A stretch of DNA of 64,000 nt from positions 2,356,001-2,420,000 of the forward strand of contig NZ_CP022752.1 in assembly GCF_002263515.1 (NCBI RefSeq), read 5' to 3'. The DNA comes from Actinopolyspora erythraea (GTDB lineage Bacteria > Actinomycetota > Actinomycetes > Mycobacteriales > Pseudonocardiaceae). Below, one piece after another: positions 44,327-52,806 of this stretch. The notes under the pieces were generated by a model. That model worked only from the letters and a program-made list of their open reading frames with translations, made no database searches and had not been told where the DNA came from. The number at the start of each line of letters is the position of its first letter. Position 1 is the stretch's first letter. A program made the position numbers and the translations under genes.

Positions 44327-47300
44327 GTGTCCATGCGTTCCGTTCCACCCAATTCGTTCTCCCGCCGCCGCCTGTTTTCCCTGGCCGCCGGGGTCGCGGC
44401 CGGATCAGGGTTGGGAGGGACGCTCGCCCGCGGCGCCTCGGCCGAACAACTCGGTACGAGCGGTTTCCGCGACACCGCACTGCCGCTGGATGCCCGGGTC
44501 GAAGACCTGCTGGCGAGGCTCAACCTCGACGAGAAGGTCGCGTTGCTGCACCAGTACCAACCGGCCATCCCCCGGTTGGGGATCGCGGAGTTCAAAACCG
44601 GTACCGAGGCGCTGCACGGTCTCGCGTGGTCCAATGACAGGACGGCGAACGGTGCGGTGGTCACCGCGACCGCCACGGTTTTCCCGCAGGCCATCGGCCT
44701 GGCCAGCACGTGGGACCCTGAACTGGTCGAACGCGTGGGCGAGGCGGTCGGCACCGAGGCTCGTGGATACAACTCGGAAGCCCCGCACATCTGGGGGCTG
44801 CAATTGTGGGCGCCGACGGTGAACCTGTTGCGCGATCCCCGATGGGGGCGCAACGAGGAGGGGTACTCCGAAGACCCGCATCTCACCGGCGTGATCTCCA
44901 CCGCGTACGGACGCGGTATCCAGGGGGACGATCCCGACCGGATCCGAGCCGCCCCCGTACTCAAGCACTACCTGGCCAACAACAACGAGATCCACCGCCA
45001 CACCACCTCGGCGACGCTGCCGCCACGGGTCAAACACGAGTACTACGAAGCCGCCTTCGAACCGGCGTTGTCGGCCGGTGCGGCCACGGGGCTCATGTCG
45101 GCTTACAACCTGGTCAACGGCAGGCCGATGACCGTCCACCCCGACTTCGACGAGGTGGTGCGCAGCTGGGCACCACACCCCCTGTTCAACGTCACCGACG
45201 CCGGTGGACCCAACAACCTCACCGGAAGCCAGCACTACTACGCGACCCAACCGGAAGCCGACGCGGCGATCCTCAAGGCCGGTTTGGACAGCTTCACCGT
45301 CGACGACACCGACTCGGACAAGACGATCAACGCGGTCAAGACCGCACTCGAACGGGGACTGCTGACCGAGACAGATGTGGACCGGGCCGTTCGTCACATC
45401 CTGAGCGTGCGGTTACGACTCGGAGAGCTCGACCCGCACGGCGGTCCGTACGGGTGGATCGACAGGCGGTTCGTGGACAGTCCCGACCATCGCGCGTTGG
45501 CCAGGCGAGCCGCGACGGCGGCGACCGTGCTGTTGAAGAACGACCGGGGTGCGCTGCCACTGCGGCGCGACCGAGTGCGGCGGGTCGCCGTGATCGGCCA
45601 GCTCACCAACACCCTCTACACCGACTGGTACTCCGGTAACCTGCCCTACGAGGTGACACCGCTGGACGGCATCACCGCCGCACTCGGCCCGGAGGCAACG
45701 GTGACTTCCACCGAAGGCGTGGACAGGATCGTCCTGAAAGCACCGGACGGACGCCGCGTCACCGCCGGGACGGGCGAACATCCCCTGCGGGTCACCACGG
45801 ACACGGACACCGCCACGCGGTTCGACGTCTTCGGCTGGGGCGAGGAGATCGTGACCCTGCGGGCGGTGTCGAACGGCAAGTACGTCTCGTTCGGTTCGGA
45901 ACGCACGCTGGTCAACGACGCCGACCAGCCCCACGGGTGGTACGTGCGACAGCAGTTCAAACTGATCGCCGACGGCGGGGGCCACGTCCTGCAGTACGCC
46001 GGCAACGACGTCGGCGAGTCGTGGTTCGGTGACGCGAAGTACGTCGTCGTCGGTGACGACGGTCGGCTGCGTGTCAGCGCTTCCTCCCCGAGCGCGGCGA
46101 CCACCTTCACCCGCGAGGTGGTGCGGAGCGGAAACGACGAGGCCGTCGAAGCCGCCGAAGGCGCCGACGCGGCGATCGTCGTGGCGGGCAGCATGCCGTT
46201 CATCAACGGGCGGGAGAGCGACGACCGGGGTGACCTGAACCTCGCGCCCACGCAGCAGGCGGTGCTGGAGCGGGTGCACGGGGCCAACCCGAACACCGTG
46301 CTGGTGCTGCAGAACAGCTACCCCACCACGATCACCTGGGCGCAGGACAACGTGGCCGCGATCCTGTGGACCACCCACGCCGGCGCGGAAACCGGCAACG
46401 CGCTGGCCGACGTGCTCTTCGGCGAGGCGAACCCGGCCGGACGACTCACCCAGACCTGGCCCCGCTCGGCGGAGGACCTCGCCGACATCCTCGACTACGA
46501 CATCATCAAGGCCGAACGTACCTACCAGTACTCCACGGCGACGCCGCTGTACCCGTTCGGGCACGGACTGTCCTACACCACCTTCGACTACACCTCTCCT
46601 CGGCTGAGCACCCCCGTGCTCACCGCTGAGGGGACGGTCAGGGTGAGCGTGACCGTCACCAACACCGGCCGACACGCGGGCGAGGAGGTCGTGCAGCTCT
46701 ACACCCACCAGCGGTGGTCCCGCGACCCGCAGCCCCACAAGCGGTTGCGCGCTTTTCGGCGGATCAGGCTCGAAACGGGCGAGAGTCGGACCGTGACCTT
46801 CACGCTGCGGGCGACCGAGCTCGCGCACTGGGACGTCACCAGGGAGAAATGGGTGGTCGAAGCGGCCACGCACGATCTGCTGCTCGGGGCTTCCAGCGCT
46901 GATGTCCGGCAGCGGCTCTTCCTGCGCGTGCTGGGCGAGACCATACCGCCGCGGAATCCGTACCGGGAGACGGCCGCGGTGAACTTCGACGACTACTCCG
47001 GCGTCACGCTCACGGAGCGCGGCGAACAGCGCGGCACCGCAGTCACCACCTCAGGTGGCGGGTGGATCCGTTTCCACGACGTCGACCTGGCGGTGGGCAC
47101 GAACGCGATCACCGCGTTGGCGGCGAACGGCTCCGCGCACCCCTCGCGTGTCAGCGTGCGGCTCGACGGCCCCGACGGCAGGGAGCTCGGGGGAGTGACC
47201 GTACCGGCCACCGGGGACGAGCACACCTACCGCAGGGTTCGGTCCGCGCTGGCGGACGGGCGCGGTCGTCGGGACCTCTACCTGCTCCTGGAGGGCACGC

Positions 47301-47332
47301 TCGGGCTGGCTACCTTCCGGATCGAACGTTAG
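44327..47332 (+). CDS. Tat-exported GH3 beta-glycosidase with inserted beta-trefoil and C-terminal CBM-like domain
   Basis: A 1001-residue secreted family 3 enzyme. Tat signal FSRRRLFSLAAGVAAG; GH3 N-domain from about 50 to 330 with KHYLANNNEIHRH and the presumed nucleophile in LFNVTDAGGPNN near 286; the C-domain begins near 400 (LLKNDRGALPLRRDRVRRVAVIG). It is interrupted at about 460-595 by a fascin-like trefoil segment (VSNGKYVSFGSE, LQYAGNDVGESWF). The GH3 C-domain then resumes (RESDDRGDLNLAPTQQAVL), followed by an FnIII-like domain (about 760-850) and a CBM6-like tail. It probably removes glucosyl, xylosyl or arabinosyl residues. GTG 44327 has GGAAGG six bases upstream; ATG 44333 is an alternative. 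Confidence 0.9.
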   Translation: MSMRSVPPNSFSRRRLFSLAAGVAAGSGLGGTLARGASAEQLGTSGFRDTALPLDARVEDLLARLNLDEKVALLHQYQPAIPRLGIAEFKTGTEALHGLAWSNDRTANGAVVTATATVFPQAIGLASTWDPELVERVGEAVGTEARGYNSEAPHIWGLQLWAPTVNLLRDPRWGRNEEGYSEDPHLTGVISTAYGRGIQGDDPDRIRAAPVLKHYLANNNEIHRHTTSATLPPRVKHEYYEAAFEPALSAGAATGLMSAYNLVNGRPMTVHPDFDEVVRSWAPHPLFNVTDAGGPNNLTGSQHYYATQPEADAAILKAGLDSFTVDDTDSDKTINAVKTALERGLLTETDVDRAVRHILSVRLRLGELDPHGGPYGWIDRRFVDSPDHRALARRAATAATVLLKNDRGALPLRRDRVRRVAVIGQLTNTLYTDWYSGNLPYEVTPLDGITAALGPEATVTSTEGVDRIVLKAPDGRRVTAGTGEHPLRVTTDTDTATRFDVFGWGEEIVTLRAVSNGKYVSFGSERTLVNDADQPHGWYVRQQFKLIADGGGHVLQYAGNDVGESWFGDAKYVVVGDDGRLRVSASSPSAATTFTREVVRSGNDEAVEAAEGADAAIVVAGSMPFINGRESDDRGDLNLAPTQQAVLERVHGANPNTVLVLQNSYPTTITWAQDNVAAILWTTHAGAETGNALADVLFGEANPAGRLTQTWPRSAEDLADILDYDIIKAERTYQYSTATPLYPFGHGLSYTTFDYTSPRLSTPVLTAEGTVRVSVTVTNTGRHAGEEVVQLYTHQRWSRDPQPHKRLRAFRRIRLETGESRTVTFTLRATELAHWDVTREKWVVEAATHDLLLGASSADVRQRLFLRVLGETIPPRNPYRETAAVNFDDYSGVTLTERGEQRGTAVTTSGGGWIRFHDVDLAVGTNAITALAANGSAHPSRVSVRLDGPDGRELGGVTVPATGDEHTYRRVRSALADGRGRRDLYLLLEGTLGLATFRIER

Positions 47333-47560
47333 GGCGTCAGCAGGAGCCCGTCGCCTGTCGGGGTCGAACCGCTTCGAGAATCTCGGCGAACCGCACGAGA
47401 ACGGCAAGTGGGAGTGCGCCTCCGGTGAGTGGCACGTTCCCAGCACCGCGCGGTGTTCGTGTTGTCCGAAGGTGGCAGTGTCGGTGGCTGAACCGCTCCT
47501 GCCTAAACTGCTCGACGCGACATCGTTCGATGCGGTTCGACACCCACGCCGGAGGACGAG
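47333..47560. other. Short intergenic region before the second LacI gene
   Basis: 228 bases without a gene; presumed promoter of the LacI-type regulator. No clear palindrome of the AGCGCT type was found. Confidence 0.35.
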
Positions 47561-48565
47561 ATGGTCTCCATCGCCGACGTAGCACAGGACGCTGGGGTCT
47601 CCTCCAGCACCGTCTCCTACGTGCTGTCCGGGAAGCGGTCGATCTCGCCGGAGACGCGGCGCCGTGTGGAGGCCAGCATCCACAGGCTCGGCTATCACCC
47701 CCATGCGGGAGCCCGCGCGCTGGCCAGCAGCCGCACCAACGTACTGGCGTTGAGCATGCCGTTGCGCACCGACATCGACGTTCCCGTTCTGATGGGCTTC
47801 GTGACCTCGGTGGTCACCGCCGCACGCAAGTACGACTACGACGTGCTGTTGCTGACCAACGACGAGGGGCCGGAGGGCCTGCGTCGGGTGGCCAACTCGG
47901 CGATGGCCGACGCGCTGCTGGTGATGGACGTCGAGGTCGACGACCCGCGGATTCCGGTGTCGCAGTCGCTGTCCTGCCCCACGGTGCTGATCGGGCTCCC
48001 GGACGAGCCGGGTGACCTCTCCTGCGTGGATCTCGACTTCTCCGCCGCGGCGAAGCGGTGCGTTCACCATCTGGCCGACCTCGGCCACGAGCACATCGCC
48101 CTGGTCGGCCCGTCGCCCGCCGTCTACGAGCGCGGCACCAGTTTCGCGACCCGTTTCCTGCGGGGGTTTACGACGGTAGCACGGGAACGGGGGCTGCACG
48201 CCTCCAGCCAACCCTGCGCTCCCTCCTACGAGGGGGTGCGTGACTGTCTCGACGGGATCCTCGTCGAACAGCCACGAGTCACCGGGCTGGTGGTGCACAA
48301 CGAGGCGGCGCTCGGCACCCTGCTGTCCGAACTGCGCAACCGTGACATGCGGGTCCCCGAGGACGTCTCGGTGGTGGCGGTCAGTCCCGACGAGATGGCC
48401 GCCAACTGGCCGATCCCCCTGACCACGGTCCCGCTGCCCTCCGACGACATCGGAGTGCTCGCGGTGGAAATGGCGATGCGTGAACTCGAAGGGGTGAAGT
48501 CCCCCGAGGTTCGGCTGCTTTCCCCGCGGCTCACCACGGCCCGGAGTACCGCGCAGCGCCACTGA
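47561..48565 (+). CDS. LacI-family transcriptional regulator
   Basis: A 334-residue LacI-type protein. Helix-turn-helix at the N-terminus (SIADVAQDAGVSSSTVSYVLSGKRSISPETRRRV), hinge (YHPHAGARALASSRTNV) and a sugar-binding domain (GLVVHNEAALGTLLSELRNRDMRVPEDVSVVAVS). GGACGAG precedes ATG 47561. It follows the GH3 gene in the same direction and is close to the GH12 gene, the probable targets. Effector likely an oligosaccharide released by these enzymes. Confidence 0.93.
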   Translation: MVSIADVAQDAGVSSSTVSYVLSGKRSISPETRRRVEASIHRLGYHPHAGARALASSRTNVLALSMPLRTDIDVPVLMGFVTSVVTAARKYDYDVLLLTNDEGPEGLRRVANSAMADALLVMDVEVDDPRIPVSQSLSCPTVLIGLPDEPGDLSCVDLDFSAAAKRCVHHLADLGHEHIALVGPSPAVYERGTSFATRFLRGFTTVARERGLHASSQPCAPSYEGVRDCLDGILVEQPRVTGLVVHNEAALGTLLSELRNRDMRVPEDVSVVAVSPDEMAANWPIPLTTVPLPSDDIGVLAVEMAMRELEGVKSPEVRLLSPRLTTARSTAQRH

Positions 48566-48752
48566 GCGGCGCAGCGCTGCTCGCCGTTACCAGCGGTCGA
48601 CGTTTACTGCCCGGTTCTCGTCGACATCCGTTCGTCCACCGGGCTGCAACCGGGACGGACTCGGATTCTTCGCTCACGAGAAGGGTGCGTCCGAGCGGCG
48701 TGTCCCTGGTGACCGAGAGGTGGGCGCTCGGAGCCGCTCCTGTGCCGGCGGC

Positions 48753-49502
48753 TCACGGGACGTCTTTGCGGACGAACCGGAAGAGATGGGTCACCACGCC
48801 GTCCTGCCAGTCGTGCAGGTCGCGGACTTCCGGGACGAAGCCGTGCGCGAGGGCGTGCCCCACGATGCCGCGCAGGTCGGCGGTGGTGGAGGCGACGACG
48901 AAGACCTCACCGCCGGGTGCCAGGATCTCGCGTTCGGCGAGCTGGGTGAAGAACCGCTCCAACAGCGGGGCTCCCACGCACACGTTGCGTACGATGTCGG
49001 GATCGTCGCTGACGGGGTGGCTCACGGCGGGCGGATTGAAGGTGATGACGTCGCTCTGGACTCCCTCGGGGAAGCCCTCGAAGACGTCGGCCACCACGGG
49101 CACGAAGACCGGGGATCCCGCAGGACCGACGTGACGCTCGAAGTGGTGAGCGGCGGTGGTCACGCTGTCGGGGTGCACGTCCACGGCGTGGATCCGCCGT
49201 GCGCCGGCCAGTCCGGCGGCGACGGTTTCGACACCGAGCCCGACCCCCATCGCCACGTAGCGACGGTCACGCACTTCGATCCTGCCGTCGAACAGCCGGT
49301 CGTAAATCATCCGACTGGTATGCCCGGGTAGGAAGACACCCGGTGGCGCTTCGAAGCGCAGTCCGTTCCACACGTACTCGCGATGGCTGTGCAGGTCGGT
49401 CCCGGGCTGGTTCAGCGCGATGATCCGTTCGGCGGGCAGCGGGTCCGGGAGAGTCTCCAGCAGGTCCCGCCCTCGTGCTGTCTCGATCTGGGGTTCAACC
49501 AT
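48753..49502 (-). CDS. Class I SAM-dependent methyltransferase (PrmC/HemK-like)
   Basis: A 249-residue methyltransferase. The SAM-binding motif AMGVGLGVETVAAGL is near residue 88, ARRIHAVDVHPDSV follows, and FNPPAVSHP matches the NPP(Y) motif of N-methyltransferases acting on planar amides or adenines. The N-terminal WNGLRFEAPPGVFLPGHTSRMIYDRL is PrmC-like. Target unknown. ATG 49502 was chosen because a TTGACA/TATCGT promoter places the transcription start at about this codon, implying a leaderless message; ATG 49520 upstream would lie inside the -10 region. Confidence 0.85.
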   Translation of the reverse strand: MVEPQIETARGRDLLETLPDPLPAERIIALNQPGTDLHSHREYVWNGLRFEAPPGVFLPGHTSRMIYDRLFDGRIEVRDRRYVAMGVGLGVETVAAGLAGARRIHAVDVHPDSVTTAAHHFERHVGPAGSPVFVPVVADVFEGFPEGVQSDVITFNPPAVSHPVSDDPDIVRNVCVGAPLLERFFTQLAEREILAPGGEVFVVASTTADLRGIVGHALAHGFVPEVRDLHDWQDGVVTHLFRFVRKDVP

Positions 49503-49537
49503 ATTGAAAACGATATTCATTTTCGTAAGGATGTCAA
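49503..49537 (-). promoter_or_regulatory. Promoter with overlapping Fur/Zur-type box
   Basis: On the minus strand: -35 TTGACA (49532-49537), 16-base spacer, -10 TATCGT (49510-49515). The -10 is covered by TGAAAACGATATTCA (49505-49519), which differs at two positions from the TGAAAATGATTTTCA-type palindrome bound by actinobacterial Zur/Fur proteins. Repression by metal-loaded Zur is inferred. Confidence 0.6.
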
Positions 49538-49697
49538 CATCGGCTCCTCCTGTGCGGGGCGAGGAGCTTCCTGGGAAGGAACTGTCCCTGCCACACGGCG
49601 CCCCGCCACCCCACATTGGAGGTGTACGGCATCGAAGCCGCTGGCCCAACGGTCGCTGACCGCCGGACCGATGCGGCAAACACGAGGAGTGAGAACC

Positions 49698-50633
49698 ATG
49701 CCTTCCGAAAACGTCGAGCACGTGAACATCAAGGCGTTGGCCTGGGACATCGCGGCCGACATCCACTTTCCGCCGGATTTCGACCGCAATCGGACCTACG
49801 CCACGGTGATCAGCGCCCACCCCACCGGCAGCTGCAAGGAGCAGACCGCGGGCAACGTCTACGCCGCGGAGCTGGCACGGCAGGGGTTCGTCGCGATCGC
49901 CTTCGACGCGAGCTTCCAGGGCGCAAGCGGTGGTGAACCCAGGTTCACCGAGGATCCGGCCTTTCGGGTACGGGACTTCAGTTACGTGATCGACTATCTG
50001 GTCATCCAGCCCTACGTCGACGAGAACCGAATCGGCGTGCTGGGCATCTGCGGTGGAGGCGGGTACGCGATCAACGCGACGATGACCGAGCGGCGGATCA
50101 AGGCACTCGGCGCCGTGACCCCGGGCAACGTCGGCCGGTTGATGCGCGAGGGCTTCGTGAACTACGACCCGCTGGGGGCGCTGGAGGCCATCGCCGCGCA
50201 GCGCACGGCTGAGGCGCGCGGGCAGGACGCGTTGGTCAACGACCTGTTGCCGCCGTCGCCGGGGGCCGCCGAGGAGGCGGGGGTGACTGACATCGACGTG
50301 CGCGAGGCCACCGAGTACTACAAGACCGATCGCGGCCGTGCGGAGCACGGTGCGACCAGCTTCCTGTTCTCCCGGCAGGCGGCGCTGGCCGGTTGGGACG
50401 CCTTCGATCGGGCCGAGGTGCTGCTCGCCCAGCCGATGTGCGTCGTGGTGGGTAACCGGCCGGGCGGTTTCGGTGCCTACCGCGCCGGCTTCGAGATCTA
50501 CGGACGCGCTGCCTCGAAGGACAAGGAACTCGTGGTCGTCGAAGGTGCTTCGCACTACGACCTCTACGACCAGCCCGAAGCCACGGGCAAGGCGTTGGAA
50601 CACCTGATCCCGTTCTACCGCGAGCACCTCTGA
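49698..50633 (+). CDS. Alpha/beta hydrolase with cysteine at the nucleophile elbow
   Basis: A 311-residue alpha/beta hydrolase related to the YcjY/DLH-like group. The nucleophile elbow reads GICGGGGYA near residue 115, so Cys replaces Ser; the C-terminal GASHYDLYDQPEA supplies the His. AHPTGSCKEQTAGNVYA near the N-terminus is the conserved loop after strand 3. Activity unknown, possibly a thiol-type hydrolase. ATG 49698 is preceded by GGAGTGAG. Divergent from the methyltransferase. Confidence 0.87.
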   Translation: MPSENVEHVNIKALAWDIAADIHFPPDFDRNRTYATVISAHPTGSCKEQTAGNVYAAELARQGFVAIAFDASFQGASGGEPRFTEDPAFRVRDFSYVIDYLVIQPYVDENRIGVLGICGGGGYAINATMTERRIKALGAVTPGNVGRLMREGFVNYDPLGALEAIAAQRTAEARGQDALVNDLLPPSPGAAEEAGVTDIDVREATEYYKTDRGRAEHGATSFLFSRQAALAGWDAFDRAEVLLAQPMCVVVGNRPGGFGAYRAGFEIYGRAASKDKELVVVEGASHYDLYDQPEATGKALEHLIPFYREHL

Positions 50634-50667
50634 AACCGGTCCGCCGCGCGAGACGAGAGTGGGGGTT

Positions 50668-51561
50668 ATGCGCAGCAGAGTTCACCGCGCTGAGCTCGGG
50701 GAGTTTCTCAAGGCGCGACGTGCCGAGCTGAGCCCGCGACAGGTGGGACTGCCCGAAACCGGCAGCCGGCGGCGCGTGCCGGGGTTGCGCCGCGAGGAGG
50801 TCGCCCAGCTGGCGGCGATCAGCACCGACTACTACACGCGACTGGAGCAAGGGCGCATCGCCGCATCCGCCCCGGTGCTCAGCTCTCTGGCCCGGGTGTT
50901 GTCCCTCGATGACGGGCAGCGCGAGTACCTCTCCGAACTCGCGGGCAGAGATGCCACGCGGCCGCGTCGACGCACGCGCCAGGAAGTGCGGGCCTCCCTG
51001 CGGCGGGTGCTCGACGACCTGCGGTTTACCCCCGCGTTCGTACTGGGGCGCCGCATGGACGTGCTGGCTTGGAATCCTCTGGCGGCGGCCCTGGTCACCG
51101 ACTTCGCCCGGCTACCGCCCAACCATCGCAACTACGTGCGGCTGCTGTTCACCGACGAGCACATGCGCACGCTCTACGCCGACTGGGAATCCGTGGCCCG
51201 CACCAGCGTGGCCCTGCTGCGCCGAGAAGCCGCCCACTACCCTGATGACCACCGGCTGACCGAACTGGTGGGCGAACTCTCGGTGCGCGACGCTGACTTC
51301 CGCCAGTGGTGGGCCGGACACCACGTCGCCAACCAGCGCATCGGCACCAAAACCCTGCACCACCCCGTCGTCGGCGAGCTCACCCTCGACTGGGACACGT
51401 TGACCTGCACCAGCGATCCCGACCAGCACCTGGTCACCTGGACCGCCGAACCCGACACCCCCACCCACGACCGGCTGCGCATCCTCGCCTCCTGGACCGC
51501 CCAGCACCGGGCCGACCCCGCTGACAGCGGGCATGACCCGTGGAGCAGCGGCCATGGCTAG
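50668..51561 (+). CDS. XRE-family regulator with MmyB-like ligand-binding domain
   Basis: A 297-residue regulator common in actinobacteria. The helix-turn-helix spans about residues 8-75 (ELGEFLKARRAELSP, VPGLRREEVAQLAAISTDYYTRLEQG), followed by the MmyB-like sensor (VLAWNPLAAALVTDFARL, NYVRLLFTDEHMRTLYADW, HHPVVGELTLDWDTL). It is 34 bases downstream of the hydrolase gene on the same strand and may control it. ATG 50668 is placed after GGGGG. Confidence 0.92.
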   Translation: MRSRVHRAELGEFLKARRAELSPRQVGLPETGSRRRVPGLRREEVAQLAAISTDYYTRLEQGRIAASAPVLSSLARVLSLDDGQREYLSELAGRDATRPRRRTRQEVRASLRRVLDDLRFTPAFVLGRRMDVLAWNPLAAALVTDFARLPPNHRNYVRLLFTDEHMRTLYADWESVARTSVALLRREAAHYPDDHRLTELVGELSVRDADFRQWWAGHHVANQRIGTKTLHHPVVGELTLDWDTLTCTSDPDQHLVTWTAEPDTPTHDRLRILASWTAQHRADPADSGHDPWSSGHG

Positions 51562-51834
51562 CTCCGGGTGAAGCGTGACCGAGACCAACACCCTCGCGAC
51601 TCAGCGGAGCGTCCTGGTTGCCGCTCGACGCCTCGTGCACGGTGATCAGACCGCGGGACGACGCAACGCCGCCCCGAACACGATCCCTTGTGTCCGATCT
51701 TGGCCGTGTCGCGAAACCCCTTGAACGGCCCTGCCCGCACTGTGTGCCCGGCCGGGGCGGCTCCGGCGGGGAGCCACCCCGGCGAGGCGTGTTTCGCGCG
51801 GACCTCAGAGGGGCGCACCGCGACTACGTTCCCG

Positions 51835-52380
51835 CTACTCCCTGGCCAGCAGGGTGAAGGTGAACCCGGCCCTCGTCGGACGGCGCGGCGGAACGTCGCA
51901 CTTGATCCGACGCTGCACCTGGCTCCTGCTGAGGCCGAGCCCCCGCGCGATGAGCCGTTCCGGACGCGCCTGTATCGGATCCTCGAAGACCACCTCCACC
52001 CGGGCCGGCCACCTCTCGTCGAGCTGTTCCGACGGCGTGTCCAACTCCCAGGCCTCCGTCCAGTCGAGGGTGAAGCGGTTGCGTCGGGCGAATAGCGGAT
52101 CCAACAGCCTGGACGCCACCAGCTCCGGATCGTTGACGCGGTACCCGTCGAGCTCAGCCCGCTCCAGGGAGCCGACCGGAACTCGCTCGTGCACGGTGAG
52201 CTTGCTCGTGCGGTCGCAGGACACGCAGCGGACCAACAGCTTGCCGTTGGCGTTGACTCTGAACCTGCCCTCGCCGGCGGTGGCCGACCCCGACCGGCAG
52301 TCCACGCACCGTAACGACAGCGCGGGTAGCCCGGTTCGACGAACGACCCAAGACAGCACGGTATGAGGTTGTGAAGACAT
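51835..52380 (-). CDS. DUF1062 family protein
   Basis: A 181-residue protein with two CxxC zinc knuckles (RCVDCRS and RCVSCDR) in the first 70 residues, KLTVHERVPVGSLERAELDGYRVNDPELV, and a basic C-terminal helix-turn-helix-like tail (RGLGLSRSQVQRRIKCDVP). This is the DUF1062 layout. Function unknown; the Zn elements and the tail suggest nucleic-acid binding. ATG 52380 begins the conserved region. Confidence 0.85.
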   Translation of the reverse strand: MSSQPHTVLSWVVRRTGLPALSLRCVDCRSGSATAGEGRFRVNANGKLLVRCVSCDRTSKLTVHERVPVGSLERAELDGYRVNDPELVASRLLDPLFARRNRFTLDWTEAWELDTPSEQLDERWPARVEVVFEDPIQARPERLIARGLGLSRSQVQRRIKCDVPPRRPTRAGFTFTLLARE

Positions 52381-52806
52381 GAGTTCTCCAGACCTGACGC
52401 GAGGCCGATCGCGGACGGCCTCGAACGTTGCGTGACCGGGGCGCACCAGGGCAGCCCGGCAGAACCGACGGAAGGGTCGGTTTGAAGGGGAACGGAAAAA
52501 GGTGTCAGGTCTGAAGGGAAGGAGGGTTCACACGGTGGGAGCCTCGACGGAAGCAGTCCAGCCGCTGGTAGTGCTTCGGCAGCACCACCAGCGCCGGGAA
52601 GTGCGATTCGGTCGTGGTCTTCAGCCGGGCCCGCTCGATCTCGTCCTCCGTGGGGCGGATGTCTCCCTCGGTACCCGCGCGGGCACCGCGCGCTGGGACA
52701 ACGGGCAGGCGGTGCACCCGGTCGACCGCCGGCTCGGCACCTCAGCACGGTTCGCCATCGGCGAGGTGGTCCCAGAATCCGATACCGGCCGCTTCGCGGG
52801 GCCGGA
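52381..52806. other. Intergenic stretch with a possible small minus-strand frame
   Basis: About 430 bases. A minus frame at 52505-52717 contains the protein-like stretch TESHFPALVVLPKHYQRLDCF, but no family or convincing start was recognised. Otherwise nothing is seen. Confidence 0.35.

Noticed and set aside
48753..50627. A 624-codon minus frame reading into the methyltransferase
   Set aside because: It crosses the divergent hydrolase gene antisense and the promoter with the Fur/Zur-like box; only the part from 49502 is family-like.
51558..52748. A 396-codon minus frame over the DUF1062 gene
   Set aside because: Low-complexity translation in a different frame from the recognisable DUF1062 protein.
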